From an uncultured Bacteroidales bacterium (lineage in GTDB: Bacteria; Bacteroidota; Bacteroidia; Bacteroidales; FEN-979): 51,367 nt of DNA. The notes under the pieces were generated by a model that was not told the origin of the DNA, made no database searches, and saw only the letters and a list, made by a program, of their open reading frames with translations. The stretch lies in the NCBI GenBank assembly GCA_903926565.1, contig CAIYJU010000201.1:1-51367 (forward strand), given 5' to 3'. Of this stretch, positions 25,549 through 33,747 are shown one piece after another; positions within the stretch are counted from its first letter, which is position 1; each line of letters opens with the position of its first letter. The translations under genes were made by a program, and so were the position numbers.

Positions 25549-25622
25549 AAATAATGCAAATGGCGGACATCGTAAAGCAACGCATCTCCTGTAATTCATA
25601 ATGATTCCTTATTCAAGATCCC

Positions 25623-26612
25623 ATGCCTTTCATCGTAAAAAAAGAGGTGTCGCAAGTAATGGTGGTTATATCCTTTGCCATGGTTTATCTTGTTTGGGGG
25701 TCAACCTATTTCTTTATCCAGGTGGCTGTTCAGCATATTCCACCGATGATGCTTGGCGCCTTCCGTTTTTTAGCGGCAGGCATCTTGTTGATGGGATGGT
25801 GCCTGGTTAAAGGAGAAGGAGTTGGCTCCCGGCGGCAAATAAAACATGCCATCATTAGCGGGTTGATGTTGTTACTGGTTGGAACAGGTTCCGTGATATG
25901 GGCTGAAAAATGGCTTCCAAGCTCATTGGTGGCCGTTCTGGTTTCTTCGTCACCATTTTGGTTTGTTTTACTCGATGTGCCAAAATGGAGAGAAAATCTA
26001 ACAAACCGCTCCATTATTGCCGGATTGATTTTCGGGTTCATCGGAGTCACTTTAATGTTTAGTGAAAAAGTAGCGGAAACAATTTCATCACCCGGTGAAA
26101 GTCATGCAATTATTGGTTTGTCCATCCTGTTAATCGGAACCATCAGCTGGGCCGGCGGATCGCTCTATTCGAAATATCACACCTTAGGTTCCTCGACGCT
26201 GAGTTCAGCCTGGCAGATGATGGCTGCAGGTGCTGCGTTTTTTCTTGGAAGTTTATTTTTAAACGAATGGCGTGGATTTGAGTGGCATGCAGTTACAACA
26301 GGGGCATGGTTATCTGTGTTATACCTGGTATTTTTCGGATCGCTGGTGGCTTACAGTGCGTTTGTGTGGTTGCTGAAGGTCCGGTCGGCAATTCAGGTGA
26401 GCACCTACGCATATGTAAATCCCGTAATCGCCGTATTGCTGGGGGTGTTTTTTGCAGGTGAACACATGAGCCTGATGCAGATCAGCGGATTGGTCGTGGT
26501 TCTTGTCAGCGTAATGTTGATTAACCTCTCAAAATACAGGAATGAGCAAAAGCGGAAGAAATTCAAAGTGAATAGCGAAGGACAATATGATCCTCCGGAT
26601 AAAAAATGGTGA
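25623..26612 (+). CDS. EamA/DMT-family exporter
   Basis: A 329-residue inner-membrane protein with ten hydrophobic helices in two EamA repeats. The first begins VVISFAMVYLVWGSTYFFIQ with the family WGSt motif and the following P-MMLGAFRFLAAGI. The second begins near residue 160 (IGLSILLIGTISWAGGSLYS) and ends in the conserved AYVNPVIAVLLGVFFAGEHM. Such transporters export metabolites or amino acids; the substrate cannot be predicted. A hydrophilic tail (KYRNEQKRKKFKVNSEGQ) closes the protein. No close co-directional upstream gene other than the TA pair. Confidence 0.9.
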   Translation: MPFIVKKEVSQVMVVISFAMVYLVWGSTYFFIQVAVQHIPPMMLGAFRFLAAGILLMGWCLVKGEGVGSRRQIKHAIISGLMLLLVGTGSVIWAEKWLPSSLVAVLVSSSPFWFVLLDVPKWRENLTNRSIIAGLIFGFIGVTLMFSEKVAETISSPGESHAIIGLSILLIGTISWAGGSLYSKYHTLGSSTLSSAWQMMAAGAAFFLGSLFLNEWRGFEWHAVTTGAWLSVLYLVFFGSLVAYSAFVWLLKVRSAIQVSTYAYVNPVIAVLLGVFFAGEHMSLMQISGLVVVLVSVMLINLSKYRNEQKRKKFKVNSEGQYDPPDKKW

Positions 26613-26695
26613 CCAACCGGTCAAACACACGAAATAATTTCATACTTTTATTCCGTAATCTGTTGCCAGTCACATCCATTTGCATTCTGTTTCAC

Positions 26696-27757
26696 ATGGA
26701 ACAATCTCTGTTGATCTACTTTTTTTCCGGCACCGGCAATGCCCGGAACGTGGCCAATTGGTTTAACAATGTAGCCACAGATCGAAAAATCGATGCCAAA
26801 ACGGTTGATATTGCAACCATTGACCGGAAAAATATTGAATCCCCCCCGCCCGGATCTTTGATCGGCTTCGTCTCCCCCACCCATGGCTTCAACTACCCCC
26901 CGGCCATGATGTATTTCATCTTCCGGTTTCCGCAGTCGAAGGGAAACAGGGCATTCCTGATGAACACCCGGGCAGGGATGAAGCTTTCAAAGTGGTTTCT
27001 TCCCGGGCTCAGCGGCCTGGCCCTCTGGCTTTCGGCACTGGTCCTCTTGCTGAAAGGTTACAGGATCGTGGGGCTGCGTTCCGTCGACCTGCCTTCAAAC
27101 TGGATATCGTTCCATCCGGGGCTGAAGGAACAAGTGGTTGAATCGATCTATCTTCACTGCAAAGTAGTTACGGAAAAGTTTGCAACAAAAATTCTCGACG
27201 GGAAAAAGGTCTATACGGCTTTTCGTGACATCATACAGGATTTGCTGATCTCACCCGTCAGCGTCGGGTATTTCTTCGTCGGCCGGTTCATCCTGGCGAA
27301 ATCATTCTATGCCACCGATGCCTGCGACAAATGCGACCTGTGCATCAACAGCTGCCCGGTGAAAGCAATTCTTACGGTAGATAACCGCCCGTTCTGGTCG
27401 TACCGGTGCGAAAGCTGCATGCGCTGCATGAACAGCTGCCCCAAACGTGCCATTGAAACGGCCCATGGATTCATCATCGGCATCATGATCCTGCTCAACA
27501 TGGGGATCATGATCTGGTTCTGGCAGGGAGTGGGCAAATTCATTACCGTTCCCGCTGATAATGGCTGGGCACAAACGGGTGTCACGTTGACCGGATGGCT
27601 TCTTGCCTTTGTGGTGATGGTCGTTTCTTACCGGATTTACCATTATCTGCTGCGCATCCCTGTAATCAGGCAACTTTTTTACTACACCTCTTTTACAAAA
27701 TATAAATTCTGGAGGCGCTATAAACCTTCCCGCAGGATGATCTCCCAAATGCCTTGA
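26696..27757 (+). CDS. EFR1-type flavodoxin/ferredoxin fusion with membrane anchor
   Basis: I choose the ATG at 26696 (353 residues, MEQSLLIYFFSGTGNARNVA). An in-frame ATG 30 codons earlier overlaps the exporter gene and adds no domain. The N-terminal domain is flavodoxin-like with the FMN phosphate loop SGTGNA (11-16). Two 4Fe-4S motifs follow (CDKCDLCINSCP and CESCMRCMNSCP). The C-terminus has two membrane helices (FIIGIMILLNMGIMIWFWQG and WLLAFVVMVVSYRIYHYLL). This makes it a membrane-bound low-potential electron carrier. Its partner is unknown. Confidence 0.87.
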   Translation: MEQSLLIYFFSGTGNARNVANWFNNVATDRKIDAKTVDIATIDRKNIESPPPGSLIGFVSPTHGFNYPPAMMYFIFRFPQSKGNRAFLMNTRAGMKLSKWFLPGLSGLALWLSALVLLLKGYRIVGLRSVDLPSNWISFHPGLKEQVVESIYLHCKVVTEKFATKILDGKKVYTAFRDIIQDLLISPVSVGYFFVGRFILAKSFYATDACDKCDLCINSCPVKAILTVDNRPFWSYRCESCMRCMNSCPKRAIETAHGFIIGIMILLNMGIMIWFWQGVGKFITVPADNGWAQTGVTLTGWLLAFVVMVVSYRIYHYLLRIPVIRQLFYYTSFTKYKFWRRYKPSRRMISQMP

Positions 27758-27875
27758 AAAACCTTCAAGTTGATCAATACATTGAGAAAGCTGGAAATAT
27801 AAATGAAACACTTTCCATCACCAACCTTACCATTTATGGATTGGATATGGGTAACTAATCCGGGAACCCGATAAA

Positions 27876-27901
27876 TATTTCGTCCCGTACGGGACGAAAT
27901 A
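27876..27901. repeat. 26-bp perfect palindrome with a CGTCCCGTACGGGACG core
   Basis: The sequence reads TATTT, then CGTCCCGTACGGGACG, then AAATA, identical on both strands. It lies between the EFR1 gene and the REP-like copies. From memory, related CGTCCCnnnnGGGACG palindromes are dispersed in Bacteroidota genomes. There is no T tract adjacent that would make it a standard terminator. Confidence 0.7.
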
Positions 27902-27918
27902 AATCACAACGAACACAA

Positions 27919-27964
27919 ATTCTACCCATATACGGTGCCTGACGGCACCATCGTATTGGTCAAT
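27919..27964. repeat. REP-like direct repeat copy 1
   Basis: Begins TTCTACCCATATACGGTGCC, contains a GGTGCC-TGAC-GGCACC hairpin and ends near ATTGGTCAAT. The same ordered blocks recur 74 bp downstream next to the transposase gene. Confidence 0.75.
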
Positions 27965-27992
27965 TGCAAAACTGGTCATTATTAATTGAACA

Positions 27993-28036
27993 TTCTACCC
28001 ATATCCGGTGCCGATGGCACCAATGCATTAGTCAAT
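27993..28036. repeat. REP-like direct repeat copy 2
   Basis: Begins TTCTACCCATATCCGGTGCC, contains a GGTGCC-GAT-GGCACC hairpin and ends ATTAGTCAAT. The last bases overlap the stop codon of the REP-associated transposase gene. On the minus strand each copy has GGTAG beside the hairpin, recalling the GTAG of enterobacterial REPs. Confidence 0.75.
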
Positions 28037-28501
28037 ATCCCATTCTATCGGCTTAAATATGTACCGTTCGTCAAAATCAATCTCAAATTTTTCTAAAAAA
28101 TCATGATATTCTTCAATAAATGTCTTTTTCCTGTGATGATTTTCCTGCATTTTTATATAATCGATAACTCTGTTAACATCTGATTTGCTGTATAAAAATG
28201 CGCCAAAACCTTCCTGCCAGGAAAACCGTCCGCCGGTATAACCCTTTTGGTTTATCCATTTTGATGAATCCCCTTTTATATCCTGCATCAAATTTGATAA
28301 AGACTGGGTCGGCCTCATCCCAAAAAACACATGAATGTGATCTGGCATGCCATTAATTGCAAGAACCTTATGTGTGTTAGTTTGTATAATTCCAGAAATG
28401 TATCTGTACAACTCATCTTTCCAGGATTTTCTGATGATACATTCCCGGGATTGAACTGCAAATATTGCCTGTATGTGAATTTGTGTATAGGTGTTGCCCA
28501 T
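28028..28501 (-). mobile_element. REP-associated tyrosine transposase (IS200-like Y1)
   Basis: A 157-residue HUH endonuclease from the ATG at 28501 (MGNTYTQIHIQAIFAVQSRE). The HUH motif is MPDHIHVFFG. The catalytic Tyr is expected in VIDYIKMQENHHRKKTF. It has the size and spacing of the Y1_Tnp family found as single-copy RAYT genes rather than IS200 elements with a partner tnpB. Two REP-like copies lie immediately at its 3' side, which is how RAYT genes are typically placed. It probably mobilises or maintains REP hairpins rather than itself. Confidence 0.88.
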
Positions 28502-28559
28502 AAGATCACATTTTATCAAAAATTATTTTTCCTTTGCAGATATCTGTAAACGAAAACAA

Positions 28560-28590
28560 TTTCAACGGTCACCTAAAACTTCTATCTTTG
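28560..28590 (+). promoter_or_regulatory. Possible promoter upstream of the DUF3109 gene
   Basis: TTTC (three of four to TTTG) at 28560-28563, 19 bp, then TATCTTTG at 28583-28590. It would give a leader of about 120 nt to the ATG at 28716. Confidence 0.45.
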
Positions 28591-28715
28591 ATAACGTTTT
28601 CCTTCATGGGCTTTTTTCGCTTAATCAACCAATAACCAAAAAGTTAACCTTTGTTGATAACTTTCCATTCTTGGATTATTTGAATTGTTTGCTTTACTCT
28701 TATTCATTAATTACC

Positions 28716-29270
28716 ATGATATACCTGGACAACACCCTTATCTCCGACGACGTTAAAGAGGTCTTCTTCTGCTGCGACATGGCAAAATGCAAAGGGGCCT
28801 GCTGCGTGGAAGGCGATGCCGGGGCACCCCTGGAGGAGGAGGAGATCTCCCTGCTCGAAGATTATATTGATGAAATTAAGCCTTTCATGGTTCAGGAAGG
28901 AATTGAGGAAGTTGAAAACCTTGGCGTGTTTGACTATGATGCCGAGGGAAAATTCGTCACCCCGCTGGTCCATGGAAAAGAGTGTGCTTTTGTCTATTTT
29001 GAGGATGGAATTGCCCGGTGTGCCATCGAAAAGGCTTTCCAGGAGAAGAAAATCCCTTTCGCCAAACCGATCTCCTGTCACCTCTACCCCATCCGTATCA
29101 AAACCACGCCGGTCAATGATCTGCTGAACTATCACAAATGGCCCATCTGCCAGAAGGCGCTGATCAAGGGACACAACGAAAAAATACCCCTTTACCAGTT
29201 CCTCGAAGGGGCGTTGATCCGTAAGTACGGGCGAACCTGGTACAACAAACTCGTTAAGTTACTGCGTTAG
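28716..29270 (+). CDS. DUF3109 family cysteine-rich protein
   Basis: I choose the ATG at 28716 (184 residues, MIYLDNTLISDDVKEVFFCC); the frame further upstream overlaps the transposase promoter region and has no recognisable content. Eight or more Cys are ordered as FCCDMAKCKGACC, then KECAF, RCAI, SCHLYPI and WPICQ. This fits a metal or Fe-S site like that of YkgJ-type proteins. DUF3109 is widespread in Bacteroidota with unknown biochemistry. Its 3' end overlaps the convergent ferritin gene by 17 bp, and an iron link is attractive but unproven. Confidence 0.87.
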   Translation: MIYLDNTLISDDVKEVFFCCDMAKCKGACCVEGDAGAPLEEEEISLLEDYIDEIKPFMVQEGIEEVENLGVFDYDAEGKFVTPLVHGKECAFVYFEDGIARCAIEKAFQEKKIPFAKPISCHLYPIRIKTTPVNDLLNYHKWPICQKALIKGHNEKIPLYQFLEGALIRKYGRTWYNKLVKLLR

Positions 29271-29793
29271 CCCCGCCGCTGACCGCCATTGCCGCCCTTT
29301 TGGCCGACGCCATGGAGGCAAACTCCTTGTCCATCATGAACTGCCCGCCCTTTTCACCGCCAGCCAGCCTGATCTGATCCAGGATGCTGCGAACAGTGCT
29401 CTCCTCTTCAATCTGTTCGGTAATGTACCATTGGAGGTAGTTTGCAGAGGTAAAATCCTTCTCCTTGGTACAGGTTGCATAGAGGTCGTTGATCGAAGCA
29501 GAGATATACTCTTCATGCTTCAGCACTTCCTGGAACACATCGGTGAGCGATTTAAACTTTGCCTCCGGTGCATCCAGCGCGGGGATGACAGCTGTTCCGC
29601 CACGGTCGTTGATGTAGTGAACGAGTTTGAGCATGTGAATCCGCTCTTCTTCCGTTTGCACATATAGCCAGTTGGCTGCACCGGGATAACCGTTACGCTC
29701 GGCCCATGAGGCCATCGACAGGTAGATGCGCGAAGAGTGCTCCTCGCGCTTGATTTGCTCGTTGATTGCTTTTTCTACGTTTTTGGAGATCAT
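29254..29793 (-). CDS. ftnA: Ferritin (FtnA-type)
   Basis: A 179-residue non-haem ferritin from the ATG at 29793 (MISKNVEKAINEQIKREEHS). Ferroxidase ligands are visible in EEHSSRIYLSMASWAE, then TEEERIHMLKLVHYIND and further E/Q residues in EEYISASINDLYATC and QWYITEQIEEE. It forms a 24-subunit iron store in the cytoplasm. The longer TTG-started frame overlaps the likely promoter. A TAnnTTTG box lies 23 bp upstream and the gene ends inside the convergent DUF3109 gene. Confidence 0.94.
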   Translation of the reverse strand: MISKNVEKAINEQIKREEHSSRIYLSMASWAERNGYPGAANWLYVQTEEERIHMLKLVHYINDRGGTAVIPALDAPEAKFKSLTDVFQEVLKHEEYISASINDLYATCTKEKDFTSANYLQWYITEQIEEESTVRSILDQIRLAGGEKGGQFMMDKEFASMASAKRAAMAVSGGANAVT

Positions 29794-29815
29794 TTTGCAC
29801 AAAATTAGTTCCCTG

Positions 29816-29823
29816 CAAATTTA
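29816..29823 (-). promoter_or_regulatory. Probable -7 element of the ferritin gene
   Basis: Minus-strand TAAATTTG matches TAnnTTTG. It lies 23 bp before the ferritin ATG and just beyond the 3' end of the neighbouring kinase gene. No clear -33 TTTG is seen. Confidence 0.5.
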
Positions 29824-29825
29824 CG

Positions 29826-32800
29826 TTATTTTGGTATTGTAAAATAAAATATGCTCCCCATCTCGGGCGCAGATTCTACCCAGATCCTGCCACCATGCAA
29901 TTCCACGATTTTTTTACAGTGTGCAAGGCCAATCCCCGTACCCTCATATTTGTTCCGGTTGTGCATTTGTTTAAAGATGATGAAGACCTTCTCATTATTT
30001 TGTTCCATAATGCCAATACCGTTGTCCTCCACTGCAAATTTCCATTCATTTTCAATATTTTCAACTGAAATGGTTATTTCAGTCCGGATATCCATTCTCC
30101 GGAATTTGATTGCGTTTTCGATCAGGTTCTGAAACAAGAGGCTCAATTCCTTTTGATAGCCATTTAACACAGGTAATTCCTGCAGATTGACCCGGGCATC
30201 AATCTCCTTAATCTTGTCATCAATTTTAACAAGGACTTCATTTACAAGCACATTGCAGTTGATGTCGGTTTTAACACTCTCCTTGCCTAAAATAACATAG
30301 TAAAGCAGCCCTGTTACCAGCTCTCTCATCCGGTCAGTTGCACCGGAAATGAATTCAATGTATTTATTCCCGTTCTCATCCAGTTTTCCTCCATATTCTT
30401 CCAGGAAAAGTTGTGTGAAATTGGTGAGATTACGCAACGGTTCCTGAAGGTCATGAGAGGCGATGTAGGCAAACTGTCCGAGTTCACTGAGGCGGAATTT
30501 GAGCTCTTTATTCGATGTGTTTAGCTGATGGGTGCGTTCAACCACGTTTTTCTCCAGTGAATTCTTAAGCCTGGTAAGTTCGTTTTCCGCTTCCTTCCGT
30601 TCTGTAATATCAACACATGAACCGATAAAGCCAACAACCGTACCGCCAGATGCGAAACGGGGAATCCCATGATCCAGCACCCAGCGATATTCACCATCAG
30701 CCCTGCGGAGACGGTATTCCATCTTGAAGGATTCATGCGCATTGAAAGCCTTCAGGTAAATGTCGAGGCAATTTTGCAGGTCATCGGCATGTACTCCTTC
30801 TGCCCATCCGTTGCCCAGTTCCTGCTCGATTGTCCGGCCGGTAAAGTCAAGCCAGGGCTGGTTAAAATAGTCACACAGGGTATCCTGGCCTGATTTCCAT
30901 ATCAGCACAGGTGCCGAGTCTGCCACAAGCCGGAAGCGTAATTCGCTTTCGCGTAAAATTCCTTCCAGCACCTTGCTCCGGGTAATGTCCGAATGTGTGC
31001 CCGACATTAAACTGGGCCTGCCTTCCTGATCCCATTCGTGCACTTTTCCCCTGTCAAGTACCCATATCCAGTCGCCGTTCTTATGCTTCATTCTTACTTC
31101 GCACTCATAATAGTCTGACTCGCCCGTGAAGTGCTTTTCCAACAATTTTTCAGCCTTTTGCAAGTCATCGGGATGGGTGATTCTTCCCCAGGTATCAATA
31201 TTTACCGGCGAAAGTTCATCCAATGAGTAACCCACCATTTCGGCCCATCTCTCATTGAAAACAGTTTCACCTGTCCGGATATTCCACTCCCAGGCTCCTG
31301 CATTTGTACCTTTCAAAATATAAGAGAGCCTGTTTTTTTCATCCTTCAGCTCATTTTCCAACCGCTTGCGGTGAGAGATGTCACCTATACTTCCAATCAT
31401 TGCAGCCGGATTACCCTGTTCATCTCTTGTGACAATGAACTGATCATGCAGCCAGCGAAACTCCCCGTCTTTGTGTTTTAACCGATAATCCACCTGGTAA
31501 GGGGTCCCGGAGATGCCGGACAATGAATCTGCAATCACGCGTTCGATTTCATGAATGTCTTCGGGAGAAATTAACTCCAGGAATTTCTTAACCGGCGGGT
31601 TTTTAAATTCTTCGGGCGTATAACCTGTCAGCTGAACGAAAACCGGGCTCAGATAATCATAGGTATTGGTTTGCAAATCCCGTTTGTAGGAGGCATCCAG
31701 CGAATATTCCAACACCTCCCGGAAACGCGCTTCACTCTCCTGCAACAACAATTCAGCCTGCTTGCGATCGGTGATGTCACGGTTACTTGCACGCCGCCCA
31801 TCGTAATTACCTTCATCATCATAAACAGGGACACACAAATGACTCATATGTGCTATCGTTCCATCTTTTTTAATTATTCTGAAGTCCTGGTTTCCTGAAA
31901 GATGACGGTACTCCAATGAAGATGTTTTTTTTATATGGTCATTAAACAATTTCAAGTCACCGGGATGCACGACGTTGCTGAGAAGCACCCTGCCCGATAT
32001 AAACTCATCAGGAGCATAGCCGGTTATCCGGGTACTTGAAGGTGACATGTAAATTATCCGGGAGTCCTTTCCTGTCCAGTATTCCCAGTCAGAAGAAAAA
32101 TCAGCTACAGTTTTTAACTGCTGCTGGCTTTCTCTTAACTGATATGTTAACTTCTCAGCGATATGCTGCGCCCGGATTGCAGTATTCAATGATGACAACA
32201 ATAAACCAAACAGGAGTAAACTTATGATGATCCCACTAATCAATATGACAAATGCCTTATGCTGAAAATAACTTAATTCTCCTGCACCCTGGGTAAAACG
32301 ACATGTCCAGTGCTTACCATTAAACAGCACGGGAGAGGTAACCACAAATAAGGATTTCTGATCTTCGTTTATTGTATCGTGAGTCTGACTGTCAAACAAC
32401 AGTGCTTTCCGGGAGACCATGTCATCATCATAAACCTGCAGGCGGATGTTGTTTTGACTGCCCGACTCCCACCGGCCTAAAATCCCCTGCAACAGGTCGT
32501 ACATGCGGTAGGGACTATACACCCAGCCAATAATGGCAGCGCGCCGCTCAGTGACTGTGGCCACCGGCATCCCATTGCGATAAACCGGAACATACATTAA
32601 AGTTCCTGCCTGTAAATCCTTATCCGTTTCCTGGACAAGAATTACTTTGCCTGAAAGTGCGGCGATATTTTCGTCGCAGGCCTGGTCCATTGCTTTTTTT
32701 CTGATTGGTTCGGAGTACATGTCATACCCGAAAGCCCTCAGGTTCCTGCCGGTGAACGGCTCCAGGTAAATGATGGAAGTGTATCGGTCCCTATCCCCGG

Positions 32801-33212
32801 CCGGACGCACGGAATACTGTGGAAATCCCTCTTTGTTAATCTGTTGAATATGCTTTTCCAATTGATTTCCGGAAATTATCAATGAAAATCCGACCCCCTG
32901 GATACCGGGCAAATTTTCGTTCATTCCGGAAGATTCAACAAATACCTTCCATTCATTTCGGGCAACCTCCCTGGAAGCTGCAAAAAGCGCTGAACCACTT
33001 CGTAAAAGCTGAGCCTGGACGTGAAGCCTGATGATTATTTTTGTTTTCAGTTCATTGCAAACCTCTGAAAACTCTTTCTTCCTCTGTTCTTCAATATCAC
33101 GTTGGGCATAATATGCAGATACAAACGTGAGACAAAGTCCCAATAAAAGAACTGCAAATGCCTTCCATACACTTGTTGCCTTTGTTTCAGGCAGAAAATT
33201 TCGTTGTTTCAT
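29826..33212 (-). CDS. CHASE-domain sensor histidine kinase with four PAS domains
   Basis: A 1128-residue membrane sensor. TM1 is at 17-34; a periplasmic CHASE domain spans about 75-290 (IQGVGFSLIISGNQLEKHIQ); TM2 is at 321-343. Then come four PAS/PAC units (365-485, 493-615, 622-747, 753-873), a coiled linker, the HisKA helix with phospho-acceptor His920 (AYIASHDLQEPLRNLT) and an HATPase domain with DNGIGI and GTGIGLAHCKKIVELHGG. It senses an unknown extracellular signal. No receiver domain is fused and no response regulator is adjacent, so its partner is elsewhere. Its kinase core is closely similar to that of the neighbour at 33748. Confidence 0.93.
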   Translation of the reverse strand: MKQRNFLPETKATSVWKAFAVLLLGLCLTFVSAYYAQRDIEEQRKKEFSEVCNELKTKIIIRLHVQAQLLRSGSALFAASREVARNEWKVFVESSGMNENLPGIQGVGFSLIISGNQLEKHIQQINKEGFPQYSVRPAGDRDRYTSIIYLEPFTGRNLRAFGYDMYSEPIRKKAMDQACDENIAALSGKVILVQETDKDLQAGTLMYVPVYRNGMPVATVTERRAAIIGWVYSPYRMYDLLQGILGRWESGSQNNIRLQVYDDDMVSRKALLFDSQTHDTINEDQKSLFVVTSPVLFNGKHWTCRFTQGAGELSYFQHKAFVILISGIIISLLLFGLLLSSLNTAIRAQHIAEKLTYQLRESQQQLKTVADFSSDWEYWTGKDSRIIYMSPSSTRITGYAPDEFISGRVLLSNVVHPGDLKLFNDHIKKTSSLEYRHLSGNQDFRIIKKDGTIAHMSHLCVPVYDDEGNYDGRRASNRDITDRKQAELLLQESEARFREVLEYSLDASYKRDLQTNTYDYLSPVFVQLTGYTPEEFKNPPVKKFLELISPEDIHEIERVIADSLSGISGTPYQVDYRLKHKDGEFRWLHDQFIVTRDEQGNPAAMIGSIGDISHRKRLENELKDEKNRLSYILKGTNAGAWEWNIRTGETVFNERWAEMVGYSLDELSPVNIDTWGRITHPDDLQKAEKLLEKHFTGESDYYECEVRMKHKNGDWIWVLDRGKVHEWDQEGRPSLMSGTHSDITRSKVLEGILRESELRFRLVADSAPVLIWKSGQDTLCDYFNQPWLDFTGRTIEQELGNGWAEGVHADDLQNCLDIYLKAFNAHESFKMEYRLRRADGEYRWVLDHGIPRFASGGTVVGFIGSCVDITERKEAENELTRLKNSLEKNVVERTHQLNTSNKELKFRLSELGQFAYIASHDLQEPLRNLTNFTQLFLEEYGGKLDENGNKYIEFISGATDRMRELVTGLLYYVILGKESVKTDINCNVLVNEVLVKIDDKIKEIDARVNLQELPVLNGYQKELSLLFQNLIENAIKFRRMDIRTEITISVENIENEWKFAVEDNGIGIMEQNNEKVFIIFKQMHNRNKYEGTGIGLAHCKKIVELHGGRIWVESAPEMGSIFYFTIPK

Positions 33213-33535
33213 AATGATTTTTCCGGTTTTGACTCACCTTTATTCTGAATCTTTACCGGTTTTCAACTGAGAAATCGCTTAGTTTCTTTGATATTTAACG
33301 ACCGGACTTGCGTAAACGCAAACCCATCGTCCGATATATATCAAGCCTAAGTGGTTGAATTTGGCTGGAAATCGACTGTTTTTAGCCGGTGCAAGGCACC
33401 GTAACTATAATTAACAAAGATACACCGCTTTATCTACAAACAATCTTTTGGCGAAATATTTTATAAATTGCTTTTCAAATAAAGCATTTTATTGCTGTAT
33501 TTGCTCTTTCAACCCAATATTCAAAAATTGAGTGA
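33213..33535. other. Noncoding leader region of the CHASE kinase gene
   Basis: About 320 bp without a recognisable gene. It holds small dyads (TTGCGT-AA-ACGCAA at 33308-33321 and CGGTGC-AAG-GCACCG near 33386-33400). A minus-strand TATCTTTG box lies at 33415-33422, with ATTG 18 bp further upstream. If that box is the promoter, the kinase mRNA would have a leader near 200 nt containing both dyads. Confidence 0.4.
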
Positions 33536-33742
33536 AAAAACCGGGTCTCGCAAAGCCATTCCGTCACCTTTCCTGTTTCCGGTGATTTCCTGGTTGATGA
33601 AGAGTGGCTTTTCGAGATCGGAGGTAAATCGAAAGGCAAAATCCAGCTGCAGGGTCACCCGCGGGGGTTTGTTGCAGCTGACGATCTTGAATATGGTTCA
33701 GGCAATAAAATTCCTTTGTGGTTGTTTGGGTTTCTGCAATAA
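33536..33742 (+). pseudogene. 3' remnant of an ATPase gene
   Basis: An open stretch after a TGA at 33533 encodes, from 33584, DFLVDEEWLFEIGGKSKGKI, then GFVAADDLEYGSGNKIPLWL and FGFLQ with a TAA at 33740. The ...FEvGGK...vaDDiE.G.gNKIPLWLFGfL ending is characteristic of the C-termini of a Bacteroidota ATP-binding protein family (AAA with C-terminal nuclease-like part). The whole ATPase core is missing, so this is a relic between two kinase genes. Confidence 0.7.
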
Positions 33743-33747
33743 ACAGT

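Noticed and set aside
26606..26695. Longer start for the EFR1 protein overlapping the EamA stop
   Set aside because: The extra 30 residues have no conserved content, and the flavodoxin motif begins right after the ATG at 26696.
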